Positions 1 to 9,030 of a stretch of 64,000 nucleotides of DNA are shown here, one piece after another (the stretch's first letter is position 1; the number at the start of each line of letters is the position of its first letter). The position numbers and the translations under genes were made by a program. The DNA is from Alistipes sp. (GTDB lineage Bacteria; Bacteroidota; Bacteroidia; Bacteroidales; Rikenellaceae): positions 1 to 64,000 of the forward strand of contig JAFYRX010000033.1 of the NCBI GenBank assembly GCA_017546725.1, given 5' to 3'. The notes beneath the pieces were generated by a model. That model saw nothing but the letters and a program-made list of their open reading frames with translations, was not told the DNA's origin and made no database searches.

Positions 1-89
1 AAGTAATTGTTTGCGTAACCGGGCTTTACGTTAACGATGTCGTTAGCATAACCCAAGTTCTCTACGTCTTTGATAAGAATAACTTCCAT
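1..89 (-). CDS. rplI: 50S ribosomal protein L9, 5' part only
   Basis: The gene runs off the left edge, so only the first 29 codons are present. The translation begins MEVILIKDVENLGYAND and continues into the Gly-Tyr-Ala-Asn-Asn stretch that is diagnostic of the L9 N-terminal domain, which binds 23S rRNA domain V. The start ATG lies at 87-89 and is preceded by a strong purine-rich AGGAGGAG, one of the few clear Shine-Dalgarno sequences in the window. It is the third gene of a minus-strand rpsF-rpsR-rplI operon, the classic order in Bacteroidetes. Confidence 0.96.
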   Translation of the reverse strand, partial: MEVILIKDVENLGYANDIVNVKPGYANNY

Positions 90-108
90 ATTGCTCTCCT
101 CCTCTTAA

Positions 109-387
109 TTATTTCATACAATCGGTTACGAACGGCAAAATAGCCAAGTGACGAGCACGCTTAACAGCCTGAGCCACCTTCTTCTGGTACTTCTGAGATG
201 TACCTGTCAAACGACGAGGCAAAATCTTACCCTGCTCGTTGAGGAACTTCTTCAAGAACTCACCGTCCTTATAATCTACGTACTTGATGCCCAACTTCTT
301 GAAGCGGCAGTACTTCTTCTTCTTTACATCTACTGAAACGGGATTCAAATAACGAATCTCACCGCCCTTTACATTCTCCTGTGCCAT
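109..387 (-). CDS. rpsR: 30S ribosomal protein S18
   Basis: This 92-residue protein has the S18 core. A CRFKK-type segment is followed by a Tyr-Lys-Asp motif, and then [31 protein letters not shown], which includes the conserved LTGT and the RAR-LALLPF C-terminal signature. S18 forms a heterodimer with S6 in the platform of the 30S subunit, which fits the gene directly upstream being rpsF only 3 bases away. The length is normal for the family and nothing is odd. Confidence 0.97.
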   Translation of the reverse strand: MAQENVKGGEIRYLNPVSVDVKKKKYCRFKKLGIKYVDYKDGEFLKKFLNEQGKILPRRLTGTSQKYQKKVAQAVKRARHLAILPFVTDCMK

Positions 388-390
388 AGT

Positions 391-738
391 TTACTCCTCC
401 TGTGATTTGTTAGCAAGTTTAGCACGACGCTTTGCAGAGTACTCTACAGCGAACTTGTCCTGCTTGAAAGTTAAGAAACGAATAATGCGCTCGTCACGAC
501 GGTAGTTAGTCTCGAGCTTCTCAATAAGTGAACCCTCACCCTCGAACTCTACAAGGAAGTAGAAACCGGTAGTCTTCTTCTGAATAGGATAAGCAAGCTT
601 CTTCAAGCCCCAGTTCTCCACATTCACGATTTGACCGCCGTTCTCGGTGATGATGCCCTGGAATTTGTCAGCAACCTCCTTTACCTGTGCCTCTGAAAGG
701 ACGGGAGTGACAATGAAAACGGTTTCGTAATTGTTCAT
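391..738 (-). CDS. rpsF: 30S ribosomal protein S6
   Basis: This 115-residue protein starts [16 protein letters not shown], the usual S6 opening. It contains the [20 protein letters not shown] segment that contacts 16S rRNA and S18, then the [11 protein letters not shown] strand. It is the first gene of the rpsF-rpsR-rplI operon. The ATG lies about 40 bases downstream of a good Bacteroidetes -7 box on the same strand. The length and ending (basic, then Glu-rich) are ordinary. Confidence 0.97.
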   Translation of the reverse strand: MNNYETVFIVTPVLSEAQVKEVADKFQGIITENGGQIVNVENWGLKKLAYPIQKKTTGFYFLVEFEGEGSLIEKLETNYRRDERIIRFLTFKQDKFAVEYSAKRRAKLANKSQEE

Positions 739-777
739 AACTAAAATTAATTTAATGTTTTTGTGCTATTTAGCGGT

Positions 778-808
778 GCAAAGGTACAACTTTTTCGTGG
801 AAAACAAA
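778..808 (-). promoter_or_regulatory. Promoter of the rpsF operon
   Basis: Read on the minus strand, TACCTTTGC (786 to 778) is a perfect match to the Bacteroidetes -7 element TAnnTTTGC. A TTTG about 18 bases further upstream fits the -33 element. The promoter overlaps, back to back, the upstream region of the divergent sulfatase gene. Confidence 0.75.
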
Positions 809-827
809 ATTTTTCTATGTTTTTTCG

Positions 828-836
828 TATTTTTGC
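828..836 (+). promoter_or_regulatory. Promoter -7 box of the LTA-synthase-like gene
   Basis: TATTTTTGC matches TAnnTTTGC and lies 29 bases before the ATG at 866. The position of this box also argues against longer ORF versions that start at 731, because those would begin upstream of the promoter. Confidence 0.65.
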
Positions 837-865
837 ATCGTTCTATTAATAAATTAAAGGTAACA

Positions 866-2707
866 ATGCCCAGAAAACTCTTAACCATAGTGGCCACATA
901 CCTCACGACAGTCGTTTTGATGGCCCTGCAGAAACCACTCTTTTTGCTGTGGTATGCCGAGCGAGCCGCCGAGGCCTCGTCGGCCGAGTTGTTGGGCGTG
1001 TCGCTCAACGGACTGTTGTTGGACTCTACGGTTGCAGGTTACATATGCGCGATTCCGTGGCTTGTGATGCTCGCAGGCATATGGATTACGATTCCGCAAG
1101 GTGCTATGCGCCGCATACTGAACATATATTTCTTTGCGATTGCCGTCGTTGCATCATTGATGGTAGCCGTCGATTTTGGATTGTTCCGCCATTGGGGATT
1201 CCGACTCGACAGTACCATAATCCCATATTTGGCAACCCCCAAAGAGGCTGCCGCGAGTGTGACGTGGAGCGACCTATGGCCTGCTGTGTTACTATTTTTT
1301 GCATACGCAGCGCTGATGATAGCCGTTTGGCGAGGCGTAACGAAGATTTATCGCTCCGAGCGAGTGAGCATCCTTCGCCGAGCAGGGCAAACTTTTATAT
1401 GGCTCATTGTCGGAGGTTTAATCTTTTTGGCCATTCGCGGAGGCACAGGCACTTCGCCCGCCAACGTCAGCAAGGTCTATTTCAGCGACAATATGTTTTT
1501 GAATCAGGCCGCAACAAACCCGATATTCTCATTCCTGTCGTCGGCATCACGCTCCGAACTCAAGGAGGGAGATTATCACTACTTCAGCGACGAGGAGTGT
1601 GAGAGGATGTTCGAGCAGTTACAAAGCCCTCAGGCCACAGCCGACACAACATCAGTATTAAACTCCACCCATCCGAATGTGGTGCTGATAATATTAGAGA
1701 GTTTTGGCCGCACCATTACCGATGAGATAATAGACGGCAAGGAAGTAACCCCGCATCTCAACTCACTAAAGAGCGAGGGCATTTGGTTTGAAAATCTTTT
1801 CGCCAACTCTTACCGCACCGACAGAGGCACGGTGGCCATTATGAGTGGCTACTCCACTCACCCGAAGGTATCGATAATGAAGTATCCGCAAAAGGCTCAT
1901 ACCTTGCCCGCCATTGCACGTTCACTTCACGATGAGGGTTATACAACGACGTTCACCTACGGTGGTGATGCCAACTTTACAAACACTATTTCATATTTGT
2001 ACGGCACAGGCATCGAACGAGTAACCGACCAGCGCACACTTCCGTTCGATGTACCGCTTGCTCAATGGGGCTATGCCGACGATGTCGTTTGCGACTATTT
2101 CGCAGATGAAGTTTTGGAATTGGCTTCGACCGAAAAACCATATTTTGCCACATTGCTGACACTATCGTCGCACGAGCCGTTTGACGTTCCCTACTCGGCT
2201 TTCAAGAACAAGATTCTCAACGCCGCAGCCTTCACAGATGAGTGCGTCGGCAAGATGATTGAGCGCTGGAAGCAGTCGCCCGCGTGGGAGGATATGCTCG
2301 TTGTGCTTATAGCCGACCACGGCATAGCCTATCCGGAAGATTTGCAGACCGGAGAGTTACCTCGCCAACGAGTGCCTATGCTCTGGACGGGCGGCGCCGT
2401 AAAGCAAGGAGGAGTGGTTGTCAACGACTTCTCGTCGCAGGCTGACCTTGCGGCCACACTGCTACGACAGATGAACATCGCAACCGACGACTTCGAGTTC
2501 AGCAAAGATATCTTCAGCCCCGCAACACCCCACTATGGGTTCTGGACATTTAACAACGGTTTTGGTCTAATCTCTCAGGAGGGCTATGTGCGATATGATT
2601 GTACAAACAACACCGTAATCGAAAGCGAGGGCGACAAAGTGGAGCAATTCATACTCGATGGCCAGGCCATAATACAAAAAATGCACAAAGACTTATTAGC
2701 ACGATGA
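866..2707 (+). CDS. LTA-synthase-like membrane sulfatase (alkaline phosphatase superfamily)
   Basis: This 613-residue inner-membrane protein has about five N-terminal membrane helices (roughly residues 5-200) and a large extracytoplasmic sulfatase-fold domain. Superfamily metal-site residues are visible: Glu in LESFG (about 278), the nucleophile Thr in RTDRGT (about 322), and ADHG (about 484). The family (LtaS/OpgB type) transfers phosphoglycerol or phosphoethanolamine groups from lipids, so the likely role is envelope glycan or lipid modification. The exact substrate cannot be read from sequence. The start at 866 is chosen because it follows the -7 box and opens a clean hydrophobic N-terminus; a longer frame from 731 adds 45 unlikely residues. 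It overlaps the next gene by ATGA, so the ABC transporter is probably co-transcribed. Confidence 0.88.
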   Translation: MPRKLLTIVATYLTTVVLMALQKPLFLLWYAERAAEASSAELLGVSLNGLLLDSTVAGYICAIPWLVMLAGIWITIPQGAMRRILNIYFFAIAVVASLMVAVDFGLFRHWGFRLDSTIIPYLATPKEAAASVTWSDLWPAVLLFFAYAALMIAVWRGVTKIYRSERVSILRRAGQTFIWLIVGGLIFLAIRGGTGTSPANVSKVYFSDNMFLNQAATNPIFSFLSSASRSELKEGDYHYFSDEECERMFEQLQSPQATADTTSVLNSTHPNVVLIILESFGRTITDEIIDGKEVTPHLNSLKSEGIWFENLFANSYRTDRGTVAIMSGYSTHPKVSIMKYPQKAHTLPAIARSLHDEGYTTTFTYGGDANFTNTISYLYGTGIERVTDQRTLPFDVPLAQWGYADDVVCDYFADEVLELASTEKPYFATLLTLSSHEPFDVPYSAFKNKILNAAAFTDECVGKMIERWKQSPAWEDMLVVLIADHGIAYPEDLQTGELPRQRVPMLWTGGAVKQGGVVVNDFSSQADLAATLLRQMNIATDDFEFSKDIFSPATPHYGFWTFNNGFGLISQEGYVRYDCTNNTVIESEGDKVEQFILDGQAIIQKMHKDLLAR

Positions 2708-3864
2708 AGCGTTTTTATTCATACATATTACCGCTAATGGTAGCATTATTTACAGGATGCTGGTCTGGAGAGCAATTCGATTCATCACTCTTTACGCAAC
2801 AATTATACTCTCCACAATACGCTTCGGGATTTGAAATTCGAGCAACAGAGGATGGCAAGGCTACACTTATCGTATGTCGCAATCCCTGGCAAGGAGCCGC
2901 CGATGTAACACAACACCTGTTGATTGACCCCGAGGGTAGATTTAACTCTTCGCAGAGCCACAACCTGCAACGCATCAACGGGCCCGCACGACGTATCGTA
3001 TGTATGTCATCGAGTTATGTCGCTATGCTTACCGCCATCGGCAAAAGCGAATATACGGTAGGTGTGTCGGGTATAGATTTCATCTCTGACGAATATGTTA
3101 GCAACAATCGTGACAAGGTGCGCGATGTAGGTTACGACAACAATATTGACTACGAGACACTGCTTGCTCTTGCACCTGACATTGTGTTGCTTTATGGAGT
3201 AAATGCCGCCAGCGCAATGGAGGTGAAATTGCAGGAGTTGGGCATCCCTTACATATATATCGGCGAATATGTCGAGTCTTCGCCACTCGGCAAGGCCGAA
3301 TGGGTAGTAGCAATAGCCGAGATAGCAGGCTGCAGAGAGGCGGGCGAAAAGTTTTTTGCCGAGATACCAGAACGCTACAATCACCTCAAAGAGTTAGCGG
3401 CCACCGCAACCTCTAAGCCGAAAGTTATGCTCAACACCCCCTATGCCGACAGTTGGTTTATGCCTTCGACACAGAGTTATGTGGCTCGCCTGATAGCAGA
3501 TGCAGCAGGCGACTATCTATATAATCGCAACACCGACAACACTTCGGCCACAATCGACAACGAGGAGGCATACCTGATGGCGGCAAAGGCAGATTGCTGG
3601 ATTAACGTCGGCCAACTACGCACTTTAGAGGAGTTGCGTAGCCGTTACCCCAAACTAGCAGACATTAATTGTGTCAAGAGTGGCAATATATATAACTGCA
3701 CACGCAGAACATCACCCTCGGGAGGTAACGATTTTTGGGAGTCGGGTGTCATCCGCCCTGATATTATATTGAGCGATTTAATAAAAATATTTCATCCCGA
3801 GTTACTAAACTCCGATGAGTCGCTCCTGAAGCCCGAATTATACTACTACCAAAGACTTGAATAA
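2704..3864 (+). CDS. ABC importer substrate-binding lipoprotein (iron chelate/cobalamin type)
   Basis: This 386-residue protein begins with a lipoprotein signal (hydrophobic segment ending LFTGC, Cys at about 18). From about residue 95 it has the periplasmic-binding domain of the BtuF/FhuD class: RRIVCMSSSYVAMLTAIG, the LAPDIVLLYG strand, and the C-terminal GGNDFWESGVIRPDIILSDL block common in Bacteroidetes. It delivers an iron chelate, haem or corrinoid to the permease encoded next. The start ATG at 2704 overlaps the upstream stop. Substrate cannot be decided by sequence; a corrinoid would make sense because nrdJ in this window needs B12, but no cobalamin riboswitch is seen here. Confidence 0.9.
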   Translation: MKRFYSYILPLMVALFTGCWSGEQFDSSLFTQQLYSPQYASGFEIRATEDGKATLIVCRNPWQGAADVTQHLLIDPEGRFNSSQSHNLQRINGPARRIVCMSSSYVAMLTAIGKSEYTVGVSGIDFISDEYVSNNRDKVRDVGYDNNIDYETLLALAPDIVLLYGVNAASAMEVKLQELGIPYIYIGEYVESSPLGKAEWVVAIAEIAGCREAGEKFFAEIPERYNHLKELAATATSKPKVMLNTPYADSWFMPSTQSYVARLIADAAGDYLYNRNTDNTSATIDNEEAYLMAAKADCWINVGQLRTLEELRSRYPKLADINCVKSGNIYNCTRRTSPSGGNDFWESGVIRPDIILSDLIKIFHPELLNSDESLLKPELYYYQRLE

Positions 3865-3868
3865 TATT

Positions 3869-4873
3869 ATGCGCAACCGCTCGACAATACTTTTCTGGAT
3901 TCTCTCTGCGATGGTCGTATTGCTATTCGCTGCCGATATCGCCGTAGGCTCGGTGAATATAGCACTACGCGACATTTGGGCTACGCTTACGGGTGGAGAG
4001 TGCGATGCCGTAACGGCAAGAATCATCATCGACATACGCCTGATGAAGGCCATCGTCGCTATATTGGCTGGAGCAGCCTTATCGGTAAGTGGCTTGCAGA
4101 TGCAGACTCTGTTTCGCAACCCGCTGGCAGGACCTTATGTTTTGGGCGTAAGTTCGGGCGCAAGTCTTGGTGTGGCGCTGTTTATACTTGGTGCTCCGCT
4201 ACTCGGATTCGCCGCGTCACCATTGCTCACCACACTCGGAACAGCAGGTGCTGCGTGGTTGGGTGCTGCCGCAATATTGGCACTTGTTGCTACCGTCAGC
4301 CGCCGCATAAAGGATATTATGGTTATACTCATACTCGGTATGATGATTGGCTCGGCCGTAAGTGCTATAGTGCAGATACTGCAATACCTGAGCAACGAGG
4401 AGGCCTTGAAGAGTTTTATCGTATGGACTATGGGCTCGCTGGGTGATGTAACCTCATCACAACTATTGCTTGTCGCACCCGCCATCATCGCAGGATTAGT
4501 CATCGCCGTAAGCGTCATAAAGCCTATGAATATGTTGCTTCTGGGTGAGGCGTATGCTCGCACAATGGGCCTTAACATTCAGCGCACACGCACGCTGATT
4601 CTGCTATCTACAACATTGCTGGCTGGTACTATTACCGCATTCTGTGGTCCTATCGGCTTTATCGGCTTGGCCATCCCACACGTTGCCCGCATACTCTTCC
4701 GCAATGCTGACCACCGCATATTATTGCCTGCGGCGGCTCTGTCGGGAGCCATAGCATTGCTCGTGTGCGACATATTCTCAAAACTGCTCACATTGCCCGT
4801 AAATACCATTACGGCACTACTCGGAATACCTATTGTTATATGGGTAGTTATCAAAAACAAAAACATTGTCTGA
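3869..4873 (+). CDS. ABC importer permease, FecCD/BtuC family
   Basis: This 334-residue polytopic protein of about ten helices shows the FecCD hallmarks: GAALSVSGLQMQTLFRNPLAGPYVLGVSSGASLG near the N-terminus, FCGPIGFIGLAIPHVAR in the second half, and the LPVNTITALLGIPI ending. It forms the transmembrane channel for the substrate carried by the upstream lipoprotein. The ATG at 3869 is used; a TTG at 3857 would add four residues and overlap the preceding gene. The downstream ATPase starts within a few bases of its stop, so the three genes form a tight operon. Confidence 0.94.
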   Translation: MRNRSTILFWILSAMVVLLFAADIAVGSVNIALRDIWATLTGGECDAVTARIIIDIRLMKAIVAILAGAALSVSGLQMQTLFRNPLAGPYVLGVSSGASLGVALFILGAPLLGFAASPLLTTLGTAGAAWLGAAAILALVATVSRRIKDIMVILILGMMIGSAVSAIVQILQYLSNEEALKSFIVWTMGSLGDVTSSQLLLVAPAIIAGLVIAVSVIKPMNMLLLGEAYARTMGLNIQRTRTLILLSTTLLAGTITAFCGPIGFIGLAIPHVARILFRNADHRILLPAAALSGAIALLVCDIFSKLLTLPVNTITALLGIPIVIWVVIKNKNIV

Positions 4874-4877
4874 TGCT

Positions 4878-5636
4878 ATGATACAATTCGAGAACATAAA
4901 ATTGGGCTACGGCGAGCGTACCCTCATAGAAAATCTCTCGGCAAAGGTTTGTGCGGGCGAACTCACTGCGCTCGTGGGACGTAACGGCACAGGCAAGAGT
5001 ACCCTATTAAGAGCCATCGCCGGATTGGGCGAGGTGCTGAGTGGAACGATTACCATCGACGGCAAGGAGATTACTACGCTTACCGCAGCCGAGATGGCAA
5101 CACGCGTGGCATTTGTAACGACCGACAAGGTACGTATAGCCAACTTGCGTTGTCTCGACGTGGTGGCTCTGGGCCGAGCACCATATACCAATTGGATAGG
5201 CCGTATGCAAGAGAGCGATAGCCGCATCGTCGAGGAGTCGTTGGCCTCGGTCGGGATGAGCGAATATGCCGACAAGACGATGGACAGGATGTCGGACGGA
5301 GAGTGTCAGCGCATTATGATAGCACGCGCTTTGGCGCAGCAGACTCCCGTCATCCTATTGGATGAGCCTACAGCATTTCTGGACCTGCCGAACAGATATG
5401 AACTCTGCTCATTGCTGAAACGCCTGGCGCACGACGAGCGCAAGTGCATACTCTTTTCGACTCACGAATTGGATATAGCGACTACGCTGTGCGACTCCAT
5501 TGCACTTATCGCTCCACCTCACTTACACATTATGCCTACAACCGAGATGGTCGAGAGCGGTCACATCGAGCGACTCTTCTCATCAAACAACGGCTCGTCG
5601 CAAATCATCGAGAATCTGCTGCAAAAGAGGAGGTAA
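4878..5636 (+). CDS. ABC importer ATPase, FecE/BtuD family
   Basis: This 252-residue ATPase has Walker A GRNGTGKST, the Q-loop region (FVTTDKVRI, a variant), the signature MSDGECQRIMIARAL (LSGGQ changed to MSDGE) and Walker B VILLDEPTAFLD followed by the H-loop STHELD. It powers the importer encoded upstream. The ATG at 4878 was chosen over an in-frame TTG at 4866. The gene ends just before a strong hairpin terminator, closing the operon that begins with the sulfatase. Confidence 0.94.
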   Translation: MIQFENIKLGYGERTLIENLSAKVCAGELTALVGRNGTGKSTLLRAIAGLGEVLSGTITIDGKEITTLTAAEMATRVAFVTTDKVRIANLRCLDVVALGRAPYTNWIGRMQESDSRIVEESLASVGMSEYADKTMDRMSDGECQRIMIARALAQQTPVILLDEPTAFLDLPNRYELCSLLKRLAHDERKCILFSTHELDIATTLCDSIALIAPPHLHIMPTTEMVESGHIERLFSSNNGSSQIIENLLQKRR

Positions 5637-5657
5637 TACCCTCCACAAGAATACAAT

Positions 5658-5695
5658 AATAGCCTACCAAACAATCAGTTTTGTAGGCTATTTTA
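5658..5695 (+). terminator. Rho-independent terminator of the ABC importer operon
   Basis: A perfect 10-bp stem pairs AATAGCCTAC (5658-5667) with GTAGGCTATT (5683-5692), followed by TTTATG. The A-rich left flank may let it serve the opposing hflX transcript too. Confidence 0.8.
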
Positions 5696-5731
5696 TGTTA
5701 TGAATTAAGATATGAACGTTGCATCAAATCT

Positions 5732-6955
5732 TTAGTACAAGAAATTATTAAACGGATAACGACCAGCGTGAATCTCACGAACCATACCATAGAGGTCCGA
5801 ACGCAACTTCTCGATGTTCTGTCGCTCTACGGCCGAGATGAATATACAAGGCGTATTGGCCTTGGCAATCCAACTCTTCTTCAAATCCTCCAACGATAGG
5901 TTGCGACGTGTAGCGGGCGTCAAATCATCCTCATCCTTCTTCTCGTAGGTATAAGCATCAATCTTATTAAATACAAGATAGACAGGCTTGTCGCCCGCAC
6001 CTATATCCTGCAAAGTCTGCTTTACTACGGCAATCTGCTCCTCAAAGTTGGGATGCGAGATATCGACAACGTGCACCAGCAAATCGGCCTCACGCACCTC
6101 ATCCAAAGTCGATTTAAACGACTCTATCAACTCAGTAGGCAGTTTGCGGATAAAACCTACCGTATCCGACAAAAGGAAGGGCAGATTATCGAACACCACT
6201 TTACGTACCGTAGTATCCAACGTTGCAAACAACTTGTTCTCTGCAAAAACCTCGCTCTTTGAGACAAGATTCATCAGCGTTGATTTACCCACGTTGGTAT
6301 ATCCCACAAGTGCCACGCGCACCATCGAGCCTCGATTCGAGCGCTGGACAGCCATCTGGCGGTCAATCTTCGAGAGTTCATCCTTGAGTTTCGAAATACG
6401 ATTGCGCACCTGACGGCGGTCTGTCTCAATCTCACGCTCACCCGCACCACCACGAGTACCCGTACCACCTCGCTGACGCTCAAGGTGAGTCCACATACCC
6501 GCCAATCGTGGCAACATATATTCATACTGCGCCAACTGCACCTGTGTCTTGGCATAAGCCGTACGCGCACGGGCCATAAAGATATCGAGAATCAAGCGTG
6601 TGCGGTCCAGCAATCGACAAGGCATAACCTTCTCGATATTACGGGTTTGCGAGGGCGACAGTTCATCATCAAAGATAACAACATCTATCTCATTCTCGGC
6701 ACAATAGGCCGCAATCTCCTCCAACTTACCAGGGCCAACATATATACGCGACGAGGGCTGCGACAAGCGTTGCGTAAAACGACGCACAGTCACTATATCG
6801 GCTGTCTCGGCCAAGAACTCCAACTCACCCAAGAACTCCTCGGTCTGCTCGACGCTCTGACCATCACGAATAACCGCTACGACAACCGCACGCTCTCGCA
6901 AATCGACCTGCTCTTCACCCGCAGTCGCAACATTATCACTTTTAGGCTTTACCAT
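5732..6955 (-). CDS. hflX: Ribosome-associated GTPase HflX
   Basis: This 407-residue protein has the N-terminal HflX domain, with the VGPGKLEEIAAYC and FDDELSPSQTRNIE segments. A coiled linker containing RGGTGTRGGAGEREIETDRR follows, then the GTPase domain with G1 GYTNVGKST, G3 DTVGF and G4 FNKID. HflX splits stalled or heat-damaged 70S ribosomes. The C-terminal extension is short and ends HAGRYPFNNFLY. Its ATG at 6955 directly follows the tonB terminator, so it has its own start region although I see no clear -7 box there. Confidence 0.95.
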   Translation of the reverse strand: MVKPKSDNVATAGEEQVDLRERAVVVAVIRDGQSVEQTEEFLGELEFLAETADIVTVRRFTQRLSQPSSRIYVGPGKLEEIAAYCAENEIDVVIFDDELSPSQTRNIEKVMPCRLLDRTRLILDIFMARARTAYAKTQVQLAQYEYMLPRLAGMWTHLERQRGGTGTRGGAGEREIETDRRQVRNRISKLKDELSKIDRQMAVQRSNRGSMVRVALVGYTNVGKSTLMNLVSKSEVFAENKLFATLDTTVRKVVFDNLPFLLSDTVGFIRKLPTELIESFKSTLDEVREADLLVHVVDISHPNFEEQIAVVKQTLQDIGAGDKPVYLVFNKIDAYTYEKKDEDDLTPATRRNLSLEDLKKSWIAKANTPCIFISAVERQNIEKLRSDLYGMVREIHAGRYPFNNFLY

Positions 6956-6970
6956 CCTTCACTTATGGGT

Positions 6971-7010
6971 AAAAAAAAAGCATCCCGCAACAAAAATTAC
7001 GGGATACTTT
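6971..7010 (-). terminator. Terminator of the tonB-like gene
   Basis: On the minus strand, AAAGTATCCCG and CGGGATGCTTT form a stem of about 11 bp followed by a run of nine T, a textbook intrinsic terminator. It lies just downstream of the tonB-like stop codon and upstream of hflX. Confidence 0.9.
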
Positions 7011-7020
7011 ATATTAAATA

Positions 7021-7707
7021 TTAGTTTGAAATCGTGAATGTAACGGGCAAAGTATACTTTACACGTACAGCCTGCTGCTGCTGCATACCCGGCTCCCACT
7101 TAGGAGAAGTATTCAACACGCGAACAGCCTCATCTGCCAACGAGCGGTCGGGAGTCTGCAACACCTCGATGTTAGTCAACTTACCGTCCTTCTCGATAAC
7201 GAATGCCAATACTACACGACCCTGCACACCGTTCTCCTGTGCAATCTGAGGATAACGCAACTTGCTCTGTACCCAGTTACGGAATACGTTCAAGTCACCA
7301 CCCTGGAATGAAGGCATCTTCTCTACACGGATGTAAGGAGTATCCTCCTCAATCTCCTCCTCCTCAACTTCTACAACCTTGGTAGTAATCTCCAAGTCGT
7401 CACCGAAGTCCTCGAACGAGATGTCGGTAGTAATCTTTGTGTCGTTAGTCACGATATCCAAGATATCTGACACAACCTGAATCTCAATCTTCTTAGGTAC
7501 CTCGGGTGGCTTTTGCTCGTTACGGGTAATCTCTGTGATTTCCTCCTCGATTGGACCGTAGTCAAGGTCTACGTGCTCAATACGATACTCCTTGGGAGCA
7601 TAGAGGAAAGCAGCAATCACAAATAACAATGAGATTATCATTCCAATCTCAAGGAACAAACCCTTCTTGTTTTGAAGGTCTGCTTTAGGTGATTTTTTAA
7701 GTTCCAT
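7021..7707 (-). CDS. tonB: TonB-like energy transducer
   Basis: This 228-residue protein has a short cytoplasmic N-terminus, one membrane anchor (about residues 18-38), an acidic periplasmic linker (VVEVEEEEIEEDTP) instead of the usual Pro-Lys-rich one, and a C-terminal TonB domain (about 140-228) with the YPQIAQENGVQGRVVLAFVIEKDGKLTNI signature. It couples the proton-motive-force complex ExbBD to outer-membrane TonB-dependent receptors. Genes for exbB and exbD, which commonly adjoin, are absent here, so the gene stands alone with its own promoter and terminator. Confidence 0.92.
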   Translation of the reverse strand: MELKKSPKADLQNKKGLFLEIGMIISLLFVIAAFLYAPKEYRIEHVDLDYGPIEEEITEITRNEQKPPEVPKKIEIQVVSDILDIVTNDTKITTDISFEDFGDDLEITTKVVEVEEEEIEEDTPYIRVEKMPSFQGGDLNVFRNWVQSKLRYPQIAQENGVQGRVVLAFVIEKDGKLTNIEVLQTPDRSLADEAVRVLNTSPKWEPGMQQQQAVRVKYTLPVTFTISN

Positions 7708-7885
7708 ACTGTAATTTTATTTCAATTTAATTTGTTTCAATAGTTTCAGGCTATCTTGTGCCAACACAACAAAAAGCATCGCCTGGCTACATTCACAGCC
7801 CTAACTCTTTATCCATCAACACCATAAAACGCCAAACACACCCCGCAAGCATTCCCCAACCGAGAATATGCCCGCAGTTGTTTTG

Positions 7886-7894
7886 GCAAATATA
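7886..7894 (-). promoter_or_regulatory. Probable promoter of the tonB-like gene
   Basis: Minus-strand TATATTTGC (7894 to 7886) matches TAnnTTTGC. It would give a leader of about 175 bases before the ATG at 7707. The leader holds no structure I can name. Confidence 0.55.
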
Positions 7895-7948
7895 ATCATA
7901 AAATTCCAAAAAAGAACGCAGAGCGACTAAAAATCTTCATTTTTTTTT

Positions 7949-7956
7949 TACTTTTG
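7949..7956 (+). promoter_or_regulatory. Promoter -7 box of rlmN
   Basis: TACTTTTG matches TAnnTTTG and lies 30 bases before the rlmN ATG at 7987. It is divergent from the tonB promoter. Confidence 0.6.
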
Positions 7957-7986
7957 TCGTCGAAGAGATAATTTTTCACGACTGAT

Positions 7987-9009
7987 ATGACAAAACAGAG
8001 CCTTTACGGAAAGACGCTAAGCCAACTCAAGGCGTTGTGCGAAGCAGAACAACTGCCGCGTTTTGCAGCCAAGCAAATCGCCCGATGGCTCTATGTACGT
8101 CGTGTAACCGACATTCAACAGATGACCGACCTGTCGCTTGCTGCACGCACGCTACTTGCCGAGCGTTACACGTTGGGATTATCGGCACCTCTGCGCGAGA
8201 GCGTTTCAGTTGATGGGACAAAGAAATACCTCTTCCAAACTCAGCAGGGTGAGTACATCGAATCAGCATATATCCCCGACCGCGACCGCGCAACACTATG
8301 TGTATCATCGCAGGCGGGTTGCCGTATGGGTTGTCGATTCTGTGCTACAGCACGTCAGGGTTTGCAACACTCATTGTCGGCAGGTGAGATAATCAATCAG
8401 ATTGTATCGATACCCGAGAGCCAGAAACTTACAAACATAGTATTTATGGGTATGGGCGAGCCGCTCGACAACCTCGACAACGTGCTCGATGCCATCGAGA
8501 TACTCACATCGGATTGGGGATTTGCGTGGTCACCTACACGCATAACGCTCTCGACCGCAGGCGTTGCCCGCCACCTTGCCGAATTCCTCGACAAGACCAA
8601 AGTGCATCTTGCCGTCAGCCTGCACAACCCGTTCCACGACCAGCGTGCCGAGATTATGCCCATAGAAAATGCCTATTCGATACGCGAGGTGTGCGATATC
8701 CTGCGCCGTTACGACTTCACAGGTCAGCGACGTGTATCGTTCGAGTATATCGTAATGGAGGGTTTGAACGACTCGCCAGCACACATCAAGGAGTTGTGCC
8801 GACTACTCAACGGTATCAAGTGCCGAATGAATCTCATTCGTTTCCACAAGATTCCAGATTCGCCCTACTTCTCGCCATCTGACGAACGTATGACAGCATT
8901 CCGTGACACACTGACAGCCAAAGGCATACAGACCACCATCCGCGCCTCACGCGGCGAGGACATAAAGGCCGCCTGCGGATTGCTCTCGACAGCCGAAAAG
9001 AACAGATAA
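7987..9009 (+). CDS. rlmN: Dual-specificity 23S rRNA/tRNA adenine-C2 methyltransferase RlmN
   Basis: This 340-residue radical-SAM enzyme methylates C2 of A2503 in 23S rRNA and A37 in tRNAs. The cluster-binding CxxxCxxC is GCRMGCRFC (Cys112, 116, 119). MGMGEPLDN and the SLHNPFHDQRAEIMPI region are typical, and the C-terminal Cys in KAACGLLS is the methyl-carrying residue of the family. The length is normal. rsmG follows after 21 bases, pairing two rRNA modification enzymes. Confidence 0.95.
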   Translation: MTKQSLYGKTLSQLKALCEAEQLPRFAAKQIARWLYVRRVTDIQQMTDLSLAARTLLAERYTLGLSAPLRESVSVDGTKKYLFQTQQGEYIESAYIPDRDRATLCVSSQAGCRMGCRFCATARQGLQHSLSAGEIINQIVSIPESQKLTNIVFMGMGEPLDNLDNVLDAIEILTSDWGFAWSPTRITLSTAGVARHLAEFLDKTKVHLAVSLHNPFHDQRAEIMPIENAYSIREVCDILRRYDFTGQRRVSFEYIVMEGLNDSPAHIKELCRLLNGIKCRMNLIRFHKIPDSPYFSPSDERMTAFRDTLTAKGIQTTIRASRGEDIKAACGLLSTAEKNR

Positions 9010-9030
9010 ACCACACACAAGCAGAGTATT

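Noticed and set aside
731..865. N-terminal extension of the sulfatase gene from 731
   Set aside because: It would begin upstream of the -7 box at 828-836 and overlap the rpsF start; the ATG at 866 gives a proper membrane N-terminus.
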